Of a stretch of 64,000 nt of DNA, positions 9,515 to 18,822 are shown piece by piece. A program made the translations under genes and the position numbers. The notes below the pieces were generated by a model. The model did no database searches. It had not been told where the DNA came from and was given only the letters and a program-made list of their open reading frames with translations. Every line of letters starts with the position of its first letter. Within the stretch, counting starts at the first letter, position 1. Source of the DNA: JAWKZG01 sp041396125 (lineage in GTDB: Bacteria > Pseudomonadota > Gammaproteobacteria > Competibacterales > Competibacteraceae); assembly GCA_041396125.1 (NCBI GenBank), contig JAWKZG010000002.1:558001-622000 (forward strand). Reading direction: 5' to 3'.

Positions 9515-11374
9515 TCAACCCAGACGACCGGACTGAAAGCGTTGCCCCAGCACTGACTGCATGGTGCGTACCAGTGCAAACGCATCTTTCAGATGATTGC
9601 GTTCAAAATGCGATAATTGATCCGGCGGCACAAAGTTATTGGGCGGCAATTGCTGTCGGATACGGCGCACCTGATGGCGCAGGCGCACGGCACTGATGAA
9701 CTCCAGCGCATCGCGCAGATCAGCCGCGCCCTGTTCGCTCAGTTCACCCAGCCCACCGGCCGCTTACAGTCGATCCCAGGTATTGATCTCCAGTCAGCCC
9801 TGCCGCCAGACTGTAAATTCGGGCCAGATCGATAATGGGCACCACACCGTTGTGCTTGAGATCAAGCGTATGATGATTTTCGCCGCCTTTGATCAGCACG
9901 AAATTCCGAAACAACCCCAATGGCGGCTGATGACCGAGCGTTGCTGGCCATATAGGCCAGAAAGATGCGATTCGCTTTCGATTTAGCCAAGACATGCTGT
10001 TGCAAATCGTGCAGCAGGTCGGCATCACCGTACATCAGCCGCATGTCAACAAACGCTGGACAGCATCAGGGCTTTAGGCTCGGGTTGTTCGATCCAGCGG
10101 TTGAAATAGCGTTTCCATTGCCCTAGCGGCTGCCGCCATTCCGGGTTCATCGCCATCACATCGCCAGGGCAGTATATAGCCACACTCTGTCCAGACCGTC
10201 GCAGACAAAGCGGCTCAGAGCGTCAAAATAGTCGCCATGCTGGTCGGCGTGATAATCATCCGCCAGCAGCAGGCAATTATCCTGATCAGACAGTGCAGTC
10301 TGCTCGCCACGGGCGAGCGAGCCGGCGGCCAGCCAGGCATATTTAACCGGTGGCGGGCCGAGTTTTTGCTCGGCCAGTTGCAGCAGGCGACAGGTAATGG
10401 CCTCCGGCAACGGCGCTGATAACATGTCCGGCGCTGCGAGCGGTGGCATTGGATTCAACCAGGTTGCGTAATACCAGCGGCAGCCGGGCGCTGACTTTGG
10501 TCAGTTCGGTGCTGGAGCTGCGATTGTAAACATCGCTAACCAGATAAACTGCCGAGCTGGCCCGTCGTTCCAGCAGATCAGTCGCGGTAACCATGCCGGC
10601 AACCCGCTCGCCATCCATTACCGGGACATGATGGACATTGCTGCGTGCCATGGCCAGCAAGGCCTCGAAGCCGAACGCGCTGAGCTGCACCGTGACGGGT
10701 GTACGGGTCATGATGCTGCTGAGCGGTTCGTCATACGAACGTCCGGCAGCGATGACCCGGATGCGTAAATCGCGATCGGGTCACAATACCGCTCAGCTTG
10801 CCTTCATCGACAACCAGCATGGAGAAATACGCTGCTCGGCCATCAGCTCCGCAGCTTTACGAATGCTGGTATGGGAGGGCAGGGTGATCGGCACCAGCGC
10901 AGTAATAAATCGGGCAGCGGCGTAGTGAGTAAATTTGTGCCCTGTTCCTCGTGAGCAGGACAGTGGTGGTGTGCGTTGTGGGGATTACCTTGCATGGGCT
11001 GGAAAAACGCTTGAAGCTGGGAAAGCGCTGGCATAAATCCAGAAATAGCGCAGCCGGTATTTGTCCGATCTGGCTGTCCTGAACTGCCAGGGCAGTATAA
11101 GCCTGTCCGGAACTCAGCAGGGTGCGATAGCCGAACATGGCGCTTTCACCCAGGGTTGAAGCGGTGGCACCATCAGGCTGGCGCAGCTCAGCTGGCCGCT
11201 TAATACAATGCGCAGATAATGATTGGTCTGCCCCGCTTCGATGATAACGGTACCGGTGGGGCAGGCGTGGACCTCCGTTTGCGCCTGTAAATCCTGGCGG
11301 ATTTCGGGCGGCAGGCTGTCGAAGGGTTGGGTCGTTGCTAATAACTGGGTAAGCACATCGGTTTGCTGGGCCAT
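9515..11374 (-). pseudogene. cNMP-binding / CBS / DUF294 nucleotidyltransferase regulator, frameshifted
   Basis: About 620 codons of a multi-domain signalling protein. Order: cyclic-nucleotide-binding-like domain (about 11374-11030, with PTGTVIIEAGQTNHYLRIVLSGQL), a CBS pair (about 10930-10560, with VHHVPVMDGERVAGMVTATDLL), the DUF294 nucleotidyltransferase domain (10450-10160, with GSLARGEQTALSDQDNCLLL) and the DUF294 C-terminal helical domain ending at 9515. At least five frame changes are needed. ATG 11374 is preferred because AAGG lies eight bases upstream. It directly follows the symporter pair below on the same strand, past a terminator. Genes of this type commonly accompany DUF4212/acetate symporters and probably modulate them, but the mechanism is not established. 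Confidence 0.8.
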
Positions 11375-11463
11375 ACTGGATGCCTTCTCCGGTATTGACA
11401 TAATGTGAAGTACACCATGATACAAGCTTACAGCGTTGCTGACAGCGCATTATGGTGTGCAGG

Positions 11464-11490
11464 ATAAAAACCCCGCATAATGCGGGGTTT
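11464..11490 (-). terminator. Rho-independent terminator of the symporter operon
   Basis: Read on the minus strand: AAACCCCGCAT and ATGCGGGGTTT form a near-perfect hairpin (11468-11490) followed by a T-run (complement of 11464-11470). It lies 44 bases past the symporter stop codon and upstream of the cNMP/CBS/DUF294 gene, so that gene probably depends on read-through or its own promoter. Confidence 0.8.
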
Positions 11491-11533
11491 CCAGAAGGTA
11501 AAATATTACCCAATCACTCTATATCACTGAGGA

Positions 11534-13315
11534 CTAGTGATCAGTGGCCACTCCGGCGCCACGCGGAACCCGTACATTTTCGACCAGATGCTGGATATGT
11601 TCCGGCGGTGGTGCGGTAACTCGCGAAATAAGAATTGCTACCGCGAAATTGACCATCGCGCCGACTGCACCAAAGGCTTCTGGCGAAATCCCCAGAAACC
11701 AGTTATCGGCAGTATTGTGGGCCAAATTGGAGCAAGGGATAAAGAACCAGCCTTTGAACCAGAAAATATAGACGATGGTCACCAGCAAGCCGGCCAGCAT
11801 ACCGAAGGTTGCTCCAGCGCTGTTCATGCGCTTGTTGAAAATACCCATCATCAAGGCCGGGAAAATCGAGGATGCCGCCAGACCGAAGGCCAGGGCAACC
11901 GTTTGCGCCGCAAAACCAGGTGGATTGAGGCCTAGATACCCCGCCACACCGATAGCGAAAATCATCGATAGACGCGCTGCCAGGAGTTCGGCTTTTTCCG
12001 AAATTTTCGGTGCAAACACACCTTTAAGCAAATCATGCGAAATAGCCGAGGAAATTGCCAGCAACAGACCGGCTGCCGTCGATAAGGCTGCTGCCAGACC
12101 GCCCGCTGCGACCAGTGCTATAACCCAGTTTGGTAGTTGTGCTATCTCGGGATTGGCCAAGACCATAATATCCCGGTTTACGTTCAACTCACTGCCTTTC
12201 CAGCCCCAGGCTTCGGCTTTGGTGGCGAATTCCGGATTTGCGTCGTTGTAGTACTGGATCAGGCCATCGCCGTTTTTATCTTCGAACTTCAACAGCCCGG
12301 TGGCCTCCCAACGCTTCATCCAGGCAGGGCGCTGTGCGTAGGCCAGGTTGCCGTCGACTTCACCGACCGGGCCGATCTGAATCGTATTGCTCAGGTTTAA
12401 ACGGGCCATGGCACCAACGGCGGGGGCGGTCGTGTACAGAATAGCGATGAAGACCAGCGCCCAGCCGGCGGAGTAGCGCGCATCACGCACTTTCGGTACG
12501 GTGAAAAAGCGGATGATTACGTGCGGCAGGCCGGCAGTACCAATCATCAGCGACAGCGTGTACAGAAACATATTCAGCATATTGCCGTTGCTGGACGTGG
12601 TGTATTCGGCAAAACCCAGTTCCATGACAATCTGGTCCAGTTTGTCCAGCAGCATGACACCGCTGCCATCAGCCATGGTGGCACCCAGGCCGATCTGGGG
12701 TAAGGGGTTGTCCGTCAACTGCAGGGAAATAAACACAGCCGGTACGGTATAGGCGAATATGAGCACCACGTACTGGGCAATCTGGGTATAGGTGATACCT
12801 TTCATGCCACCCAATACGGCGTACACGAAGACGATCCCCATACCGACAAAAATCCCCATTTCATATGAGGTTTCCAGGAAACGGCCAAAGGCTACGCCGA
12901 CACCGCTCATCTGCCCGATAACATAGGTCAGTGAGGCGACGATCAGGCAAAGTACCGCGACCAGACGAGCGGTTTTCGAATAAAAACGGTCGCCGATAAA
13001 TTCCGGCACTGTGAATTTACCGAATTTACGCAGATAGGGCGCCAATAACATGGCCAGCAGCACATAACCACCGGTCCAGCCCATCAAAAATACCGAGCCG
13101 CCGTAACCTAAAAAGGCAATCAGACCGGCCATTGAGATAAATGATGCTGCCGACATCCAGTCCGCTGCGGTAGCCATACCGTTGGCAATCGGATTGACGC
13201 CTTTACCGGCAACATAAAAATCGGCCGTGCTGATAGCACGCGCCCAGATGGCAATGCCGACGTAGACCAGGAAGGTCGCGCCGACAAAAATATACGTTAG
13301 GGTTTTAAGATCCAT
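11534..13315 (-). CDS. Solute:sodium symporter, acetate permease (ActP-like) family
   Basis: 593-residue inner-membrane symporter of the SSS family, subtype found with DUF4212 partners (VC_2705 type). About 13 hydrophobic helices. Family sequences include FYVAGKGVNPIANGMATAADWMSAASFISMAG in the first third, LRKFGKFTVPEFIGDRFY and GGLAAALSTAAGLLLAISSAISHDLLK. A hydrophilic insertion (about residues 300-390, EDKNGDGLIQYYND...) separates two membrane blocks, as in this subtype. It is translated 13 bases after its small partner. The likely substrate is acetate or another short carboxylate with Na+, inferred from family only. It fits the PEP carboxykinase, citrate synthase and phasin genes nearby. 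Confidence 0.9.
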   Translation of the reverse strand: MDLKTLTYIFVGATFLVYVGIAIWARAISTADFYVAGKGVNPIANGMATAADWMSAASFISMAGLIAFLGYGGSVFLMGWTGGYVLLAMLLAPYLRKFGKFTVPEFIGDRFYSKTARLVAVLCLIVASLTYVIGQMSGVGVAFGRFLETSYEMGIFVGMGIVFVYAVLGGMKGITYTQIAQYVVLIFAYTVPAVFISLQLTDNPLPQIGLGATMADGSGVMLLDKLDQIVMELGFAEYTTSSNGNMLNMFLYTLSLMIGTAGLPHVIIRFFTVPKVRDARYSAGWALVFIAILYTTAPAVGAMARLNLSNTIQIGPVGEVDGNLAYAQRPAWMKRWEATGLLKFEDKNGDGLIQYYNDANPEFATKAEAWGWKGSELNVNRDIMVLANPEIAQLPNWVIALVAAGGLAAALSTAAGLLLAISSAISHDLLKGVFAPKISEKAELLAARLSMIFAIGVAGYLGLNPPGFAAQTVALAFGLAASSIFPALMMGIFNKRMNSAGATFGMLAGLLVTIVYIFWFKGWFFIPCSNLAHNTADNWFLGISPEAFGAVGAMVNFAVAILISRVTAPPPEHIQHLVENVRVPRGAGVATDH

Positions 13316-13328
13316 GAATTTAGGCCTC

Positions 13329-13592
13329 TCAGTCTTCGTGCACGTCGAATTTACGATCCAGCCGGTTCATCATGGCTGCATAGAAAAAAATCAATATCAC
13401 AAAAACATAAATTGAGCCTTGCTGAGCGAACCAGAAGCCCAGCTTATAGCCGCCGAGCCTGATCTCATTCAGCGGTTCAAACAGCAAAATGCCGCAGACA
13501 TAGGAAACGATTGCCCAAATAACCATGCAGAATACAACCAAGCGAAGATTCGCTTGCCAGTACGCTGCTGCGTTGTCATTTGCATCACTCAT
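13329..13592 (-). CDS. DUF4212 small membrane subunit of the solute:sodium symporter
   Basis: 87 residues with two transmembrane helices (about 15-38 and 52-74), matching the DUF4212 family (VC_2704 type). Typical sequences are YWQANLRLVVFCMVIWAIVSYVCGILLFEPLN and GFWFAQQGSIYVFVILIFFYAAMMNRLDRKF. Members are nearly always encoded just upstream of an SSS symporter and are thought to be an accessory subunit. GAGGAG lies about ten bases ahead of ATG 13592. First gene of the operon; its promoter should lie in 13600-13700. Confidence 0.9.
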   Translation of the reverse strand: MSDANDNAAAYWQANLRLVVFCMVIWAIVSYVCGILLFEPLNEIRLGGYKLGFWFAQQGSIYVFVILIFFYAAMMNRLDRKFDVHED

Positions 13593-13601
13593 TGTTACTG
13601 A

Positions 13602-14089
13602 CTCCTCGGAATAGAAGTGTTTAGTTGGCTGGGAACTCTTAATTAATTGTCTTGATTCGTATTACTGCTAGAGCGAACCCCACATTGCGCGCGTTATGCC
13701 ATCATTTTTAGCTTGTGGCTACTGTATGAATGTTCCTGCCTTGTGGGCAGGGTATCCGAAGCCGCATTGTTTGCTCGGCGCTGTACCGTTAGCACGCTGA
13801 GAATGTGCCCAGCGACAGTCTTAATAAGACCGCTGTCTGCAGAAAGCAAAATATGGGCCATAAAAATAATGTGTTTTTTTACAATATGTTAAATTTTTAT
13901 TGGCGTATTGTTAGCGTTAAAAACGGGGAGTTGTTACGAAAAGTAACTTTCGTGGTATTTCTTTTGGTAGCAGTCGGGAGCGGGTTACACATTCGCCGGG
14001 CATAGTTCCGTCGGGTACAGTGGATTGCCTCGGCTTATATCCGCGGGTAGGGTATTGAACGATAACAATCAACAATACGATGTGCAGGT
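13602..14089. other. Gene-free 488-bp divergent intergenic region
   Basis: This lies between the DUF4212 gene (minus) and the MFS gene (plus). It contains a short hairpin CCTGCC-TTGTG-GGCAGG (13735-13751), a nested inverted repeat around GTCTT-AATA-AGAC near 13813-13835, GTTAC-GAAAA-GTAAC near 13933-13947, and an AT-rich stretch around 13850-13910. A 66-codon open frame at 13805-14005 has no family features, so I do not call it. The region probably holds both divergent promoters; I cannot assign them firmly. Confidence 0.6.
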
Positions 14090-15291
14090 ATGAAAACACT
14101 CTCACCTTCGTGGTTAATTTTCGGTATGTGTATCGCAGAAGCGTTTAGCATGTTGACCTTTGCGACGTTTCCCACCTTATTGCCCGGTTTTCAGCAGGAG
14201 TGGAGTCTCAGTAACACCGAAGCCGGCTGGATTAGCGGTATTTATTTTTTTGGCTATGTGCTGGCAGTGGGTATTCTGACCGCCTTGACTGATCGGGTTG
14301 ATCCACGACGGGTTTATCTGGGCTCATTGTTGCTCAGTGTATTGTCTGCGGTGGGGTTTGGCTTAAGCGCCGATGGCCTGCTCAGCGCCAGTGTCTGGCG
14401 TTTGCTGCAAGGATTTGGTCTAGCCGGAACCTATATGCCCGGTCTGAAAGCATTAACGGATGTATTACCGCAACGGTCGCACAGTCGTGCGGTAGCCTTT
14501 TATACCTCCAGCTTCAGCGTGGGTGCGAGCTGTTCTATTTTTCTGAGCGGTGTGCTGGCAGATAGCCTGGGCTGGCGCTGGACTTTTTACCTGGTTGCAC
14601 TTGGGCCGATTCTGGCGGCGGTACTGGTGTTTCGCCTGCTACCGCCGAAACCACCCGGAAAGGACAAGCCGGTAACACATCTGCTGGATTTTCGACCGGT
14701 ATTACGCAACCGTCCGGCGCTGGGCTACCCTGGCATATGCTGCACATAATGCGGAGTTATTCGGTTTGCGAAGCTGGATTGTGGCGTTTCTGGTGTTTTG
14801 TCAGTTGCAGCAGAACCCTGATGCCTGGGGCCTGGCCTGGTGTCGCCAGTATTGCTGCCGTGTTCAATCTGCTGGGTATGCCGGCCAGCATACTGGGTAA
14901 TGAACTGGCGGGTCGTATCGGGCGCGAGAAAACCTTGACTCTGGTCATGACGTCATCGGCTGTTATGGCCGTTGTGTTTGGTTTTGCCGGGGGCTCAGGC
15001 ATGCTCTGGGTGTTACTGATTGCAGCGATTTACAGTGTGACTGTAACCGCTGATTCGGCCACGATTACAGCCGGCATGGTGGCTGCTGCTGAACCTCGAT
15101 ACCGGGGGGCGACCATGGCGGTGCATTCCCTGATCGGGTTTATCGGGGCTTTTATCGGGCCGGTGCTGTTTGGAATCGTATTGGATGCTGCCGGTGGGCA
15201 GGAAAGCACACTGGCCTGGGGCTTGGCGTTTACAACGATGGGACTGGTAGTGGCGCTGGGGCCCGTTGCGGTAAGGGGGCTGGCGCGCTAG
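14090..15291 (+). pseudogene. MFS transporter, frameshifted
   Basis: Twelve-helix major facilitator permease of about 400 codons. The N-terminal half is clean: WLIFGMCIAEAFSMLTFATFPTLLPGF, the loop TDRVDPRRVY between helices 2 and 3, and RLLQGFGLAGTYMPGLKALTD. Near 14727 the frame shifts into LAYAAHNAELFGLRSWIVAFLVFC, which is the family's seventh helix. Near 14850 it shifts again into SIAAVFNLLGMPASILGNELAGRIGREK. The C-terminal half then reads cleanly to 15291. Resembles CynX/NarK-like and uncharacterised MFS exporters; substrate unknown. Convergent with the phasin gene across a terminator. Confidence 0.8.
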
Positions 15292-15317
15292 GCAGGGGGC
15301 GTGTTTGGTGCAGGCAT

Positions 15318-15346
15318 AAACCGGCCCTGTAACTAAAGGCCGGTTT
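15318..15346. terminator. Bidirectional terminator between MFS and phasin genes
   Basis: AAACCGGCC (15318-15326) and GGCCGGTTT (15338-15346) make a perfect 9-bp stem with an 11-base loop. It is placed exactly between the convergent stop codons at 15291 and 15359. The TTT at each outer end gives a short U tract in both directions. Confidence 0.7.
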
Positions 15347-15358
15347 GCAACGCTGTTA

Positions 15359-15712
15359 TCAGGCAGCTTTGGCTGTTACTTTGCTCAATGCTTCCTGCGC
15401 GACTTTCTGGGCTTCCTGATTATAGGCAACGCCCATTTCGGTTACGGTTTTGGCATCGGCAATCATTTTTTCAGCCAGTGTTTTCACGGCTTCGGCCTGG
15501 TTTTGCACATAACCTTGCAGTGCTTGCGGATTTTTCACTTCAGCCAGGCTTTTCAGCTGGTTCAAGCCAAGCTCGGAGCACGAACGCAGCGCATTCATCT
15601 GTAATGCAGCCATTTTTTCAAAGTTGGTGATGGCCAGCTTGTTCAGTTTCTGGGCATTGGCGACCAAGGCTTCTTGTTGCTTGCTCATATCTTCAAAAGA
15701 GAAATATTTCAT
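15359..15712 (-). CDS. phaP: Phasin family protein
   Basis: 117-residue amphipathic helical protein coating polyhydroxyalkanoate granules. The whole sequence is helix-forming and alanine/glutamine-rich, with phasin hallmarks FEKMAALQMNALRSCSELGLNQLKSLAEVKNPQALQGYVQNQAEAVKTLAEK. The alanine-rich end (TAKAA) is also common. No signal peptide. AGGA lies upstream of ATG 15712. It is preceded by a strong sigma-70 promoter overlapped by two TGCA-N-TGCA palindromes, as expected for a gene under repression until PHA forms. No PHA synthase or phaR gene lies in the window. Confidence 0.88.
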   Translation of the reverse strand: MKYFSFEDMSKQQEALVANAQKLNKLAITNFEKMAALQMNALRSCSELGLNQLKSLAEVKNPQALQGYVQNQAEAVKTLAEKMIADAKTVTEMGVAYNQEAQKVAQEALSKVTAKAA

Positions 15713-15749
15713 GGTTTAGGTCCTGTCGGTTGCAGTTGTGTATCTATGT

Positions 15750-15786
15750 TGCAGTGCATCATAGCATCGCTTTTTGTGCAGTGCAA
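15750..15786 (-). promoter_or_regulatory. Phasin promoter with two palindromic operator candidates
   Basis: On the minus strand: -35 TTGCAC (15781-15786), 17-base spacer, -10 TATGAT (15758-15763). Two copies of the palindrome TGCA-N-TGCA (15750-15758 and 15777-15785) are 27 bases apart. One covers the -35 box and the other the -10 edge and start site. TGC/GCA-rich sites are known targets of PhaR-type repressors of phasin genes in other proteobacteria; use of such a repressor here is inferred. Confidence 0.7.
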
Positions 15787-15986
15787 CATTTATTATGAAG
15801 TAGTATTCAGCAAGGCTGACAGAGGTGGCTTGGTCTCTGCTGCCTTACACCGACAGACTGGGTTCCCGCTGCTGCAGGAATGGCAAATTGAATATAGGAA
15901 TGAGCGCGGAAAGCGCTGCGAAATGATGCGATTACCAGACAAGAATAGGCAGGATGGAGCCGAAAAAGTGCAAAAAAATAACTCAA

Positions 15987-16793
15987 TTAGTAGGTTATGC
16001 TCATTGGCTGATAACCGAAAATTGCGTTTAAGTGATGCAGGAAAGCATGCTTGCCATGCCATTTCCAGACTTCATCAATGGTTGCGCTGACTTTGCTGTA
16101 ACCCTCTATCAGAGCAGGAAGTTCCTGCATCGCATCCAGCCGTGATTCGATAGCCACCTGCTCGATCAGATCCAGCCAGGTTTCGCTGACGCCCATAATG
16201 AAAAACGGCCAGCTTTTTTGCACGATGGCAGACCAGTTTTTATCGCTGGTGTCTTCTATATTGGGACGAATGCTGTTTTGCTCGAAACTGACTTTTGACA
16301 AATAGCCCCGCAGCAGCAATTCCTGCACCAGCGGGTTGGTATCGATATAACGATTAATGGCCTGTGCGCTGTAAGCATCCGTGTAGAAAATAAAACTGAA
16401 CTGGCGACCGGCACTATCCCGGGCAGCCCGGCGGTGGAAGCGCCACAGCTGGATGGTCTGGCCAAAGTCGACCAGGGCGGGCGCACAGACCAGATCAGCC
16501 AGCAGGGTGTCCAGGGCCCAGTCCGGCGCTTCATCTTCGGGCCAGTTAAGGCGGAAGCGGATATACCACCAATACGGTTTGAAGTCGTCCGGATTGCGTA
16601 TTTCATCGCGTTCCGGCAAGTTTCCCACGGTATCTGCATCGATCTCGCCACTTTCGCTCAGATCGGCTGGATCGGTTGTCGTAGTGTCTGGAGCAGGCGA
16701 GCCTGAAGGGGTCGCGCAGGACGCCATGAGACAGCACACTAATAGCAGCAGAATGCGTAGCAGCGTGCTGCTGTGTTTGCCTGAATAGAGCAT
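15987..16793 (-). CDS. Predicted lipoprotein, function unknown
   Basis: About 268 residues. I start it at ATG 16793 because this places a proper lipoprotein signal (RILLLLVCCLMASC, lipidated cysteine near residue 26) at the N-terminus; a longer frame reaches 16844. After a low-complexity linker rich in T, D, P and S, the mature domain begins with PYWWYIRFRLNWPEDEAPDWALDTLLADLV. It continues with a mixed fold rich in aromatic residues (FIFYTDAYSAQAINRYIDTNPLVQELL). I do not recognise a family. It is tail-to-head with the MATE gene upstream on the same strand but separated by about 150 bases. Confidence 0.7.
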   Translation of the reverse strand: MLYSGKHSSTLLRILLLLVCCLMASCATPSGSPAPDTTTTDPADLSESGEIDADTVGNLPERDEIRNPDDFKPYWWYIRFRLNWPEDEAPDWALDTLLADLVCAPALVDFGQTIQLWRFHRRAARDSAGRQFSFIFYTDAYSAQAINRYIDTNPLVQELLLRGYLSKVSFEQNSIRPNIEDTSDKNWSAIVQKSWPFFIMGVSETWLDLIEQVAIESRLDAMQELPALIEGYSKVSATIDEVWKWHGKHAFLHHLNAIFGYQPMSITY

Positions 16794-16939
16794 GTGCCGG
16801 CGCTTAGTGAGTGCCGAAACTGGGTAAAAAGATGCAGACGGCATAGGTCAGAGTGCTACGTTAAGCAAGGTCATGGGTATCAATATTATTGTTAGGGTTG
16901 CCAGAGTATCGTGCGAGCCCGTATTGCGCAAGACAGGCG

Positions 16940-18310
16940 TCAGACGGTTTTGTGAATGCGCGCGGAAACAACTTGAAAGCGCATGGCCAGCAAGACGGCA
17001 GCTGTGATGCAGCCGGCGAAAATGGCTTTGACCAGTCCATGCGCGCCGCCGCCCCAGACCACGCCAAGGAGATAACCCAGCGGAATCATGACCAGCCAGA
17101 AAGCAATAAAGAACATCGCACTGGCCGGCCAGACATCGGCAATGCCTCGCAACGAACCCATCAGTACTGCCTGTACCCCGTCGGGAATCAGAATAATGGC
17201 TGCGATGGCCAGAGCTGAGCCGGCGACTGCCAGTACCTCGGGATCGTTGGAGTAGATGCTGACCAGCCATTCCGGCACGCTGATAAAGGCTATCCCACAC
17301 GCCGCCAGTACGAAAATAACCAGGCCTACAGCCGTCCAGCCGGCCAGTCGGACACCGCGCGGATCGCGACGTCCGACAGCGTTGCCGACCCGTACACTGG
17401 CTGCAGTGGAAAAACCCAGCGCACACATAAAAACCAGCGCGATCAAGGTCATAATGATTTGAAATGCGGCTACCTGAATCGGCCCCAGTAAGCCCGCGAA
17501 CAAGGTCATGGCGGTAAACGAACCGGACTCAAGTCCCTGTGTCAGGGCCATCGGATAACCGATACGACGCAAGGTGCGGGCCAGCCGCCAACCGTCTTTG
17601 AGCGGGCCGCGCACGCCGTAGCGCAAAGTGTCGATATACAGCCAGGTGTAGGCCGCAACCGCGAAGAACATAAACCAGCGCACGATGGTTGTAGCCAGCG
17701 CTGCGCCTTCGGCGCCCAGTGCCGGGAAGCCCCAGTTGCCGTAGATCAGCAGCCAGTTCAGAAAAGCATTCAGCAGATTGGCGATGATCATGATCAACAG
17801 GCTGGGCAGGGGACGACCAATGCCTTCCAGAAACAGCGTGGTGGCTATATACAAAAGCATTGCCGGCAGGCTCCAGCCGAAAATGATCATGACCTGGCCG
17901 GCACCCTGGGCGAGGTCAGCCGACTGGCCGATAGCGCGCAGAAAGGCCTCGCCCGTGTACATCAGACCCAGCATTAGCAGGCCGTAACCTGCCGCATGCA
18001 GCAGCGCGATACGCCAGACGATACCGGTTTCCTGGGTACGCCCCGCGCCATCGGCCTGCGCAGTCAGAACTACGGTGCCTAGTAGCAGTCCGATACCAAT
18101 CAGCATGGTGAAAATCTGCGGTGCGGCAGCGAGCGCATAGTACGCCAGCTCGGTCGAACTGGCGTGGCCGGTCATGGCCGAATCCACCGCAGCCAGAACC
18201 AGCAGGCCTGCCCGCGAAAACATCACCGGCAACGCCAGTTTCAGGGTGCGGACAATATGCTCGCCAAGGGTGTCGGCAGGTGGTGGTAAAGGCGCGCTGA
18301 TACTGGACAC
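16940..18310 (-). CDS. MATE family efflux transporter
   Basis: 456-residue, twelve-helix multidrug and toxin extrusion protein of the NorM/DinF type, exporting cationic compounds by Na+ or H+ antiport. Features: LALPVMFSRAGLLVLAAVDSAMTGH in helix 1, AEGAALATTIVRWFMF mid-protein, and the second-half repeat GFSTAASVRVGNAVGRRDPRGVRLAGW, which is a strong MATE signature. The start is GTG 18310; no strong ribosome site is visible. It stands alone on the minus strand, with the ABM monooxygenase gene upstream. Confidence 0.9.
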   Translation of the reverse strand: MSSISAPLPPPADTLGEHIVRTLKLALPVMFSRAGLLVLAAVDSAMTGHASSTELAYYALAAAPQIFTMLIGIGLLLGTVVLTAQADGAGRTQETGIVWRIALLHAAGYGLLMLGLMYTGEAFLRAIGQSADLAQGAGQVMIIFGWSLPAMLLYIATTLFLEGIGRPLPSLLIMIIANLLNAFLNWLLIYGNWGFPALGAEGAALATTIVRWFMFFAVAAYTWLYIDTLRYGVRGPLKDGWRLARTLRRIGYPMALTQGLESGSFTAMTLFAGLLGPIQVAAFQIIMTLIALVFMCALGFSTAASVRVGNAVGRRDPRGVRLAGWTAVGLVIFVLAACGIAFISVPEWLVSIYSNDPEVLAVAGSALAIAAIILIPDGVQAVLMGSLRGIADVWPASAMFFIAFWLVMIPLGYLLGVVWGGGAHGLVKAIFAGCITAAVLLAMRFQVVSARIHKTV

Positions 18311-18348
18311 GTTGATCGGCCTGACAGGTTGTTGTTATAAGTTGAAAA

Positions 18349-18657
18349 TTACGCTGGTTGCAGAATATGAATGGTACTGCCGTTGACGAAATCTTTGACT
18401 TTCTGCCGGTATTCCAGCATATGCGGCGCGGTCAGATGTGCTTCCAGTGCGGCCAGGCTCTCCCATTTTTCGATGATAACAACCGTGTCATCGCCGACGC
18501 GGGTCTGTACGCCGATATCACTGGCGGCATCCACTGTCGGGCCGTATTCGATACAGCCCTGTTCCTGATGGACTTTAGGCATGACCTGATGAAACTCTTG
18601 CAGAAAGGCGGCGCGCTGGCCGGGTTTAAGTTGGATAGTCGCTAGGACATGAATCAT
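18349..18657 (-). CDS. Antibiotic biosynthesis monooxygenase (ABM) domain protein, YgiN-like
   Basis: 102 residues forming a single ABM domain. MIHVLATIQLKPGQRAAFLQEFHQVMPKVHQEQGCIEYGP, then VVIIEKWESLAALEAHLTAPHMLEYRQKV, are typical of putative quinol monooxygenases such as YgiN. Members form dimers with a ferredoxin-like fold. ATG 18657 has GAGGG eight bases upstream and is preferred over longer in-frame starts up to 18822. It sits between the MATE gene and the divergent HisD-like gene. Reaction uncertain. Confidence 0.85.
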   Translation of the reverse strand: MIHVLATIQLKPGQRAAFLQEFHQVMPKVHQEQGCIEYGPTVDAASDIGVQTRVGDDTVVIIEKWESLAALEAHLTAPHMLEYRQKVKDFVNGSTIHILQPA

Positions 18658-18822
18658 GATACCCTCATTTGGTGTTATTACTGCTTGCTCAAACATGTTT
18701 CTCACGGGATGCGAGGCGCTGTTACCGAGCCGCCTAGGGCTCTCCAGCCGATTCGCCCCGACACCATACTGAGCGAGCTGACAGCTTGGCAATAGAATTT
18801 TGCAATTACAGTATTTACCCAA

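Noticed and set aside
13805..14005. 66-codon frame in the 488-bp intergenic region
   Set aside because: No ribosome site, no family features, and it overlaps probable promoter sequence.
15793..16062. 89-codon minus-strand frame next to the phasin promoter
   Set aside because: It overlaps the end of the lipoprotein gene in another frame and has no features of its own.
18658..18822. Longer start for the ABM monooxygenase up to 18822
   Set aside because: The extra residues are unlike the family, and ATG 18657 has GAGGG at proper distance.
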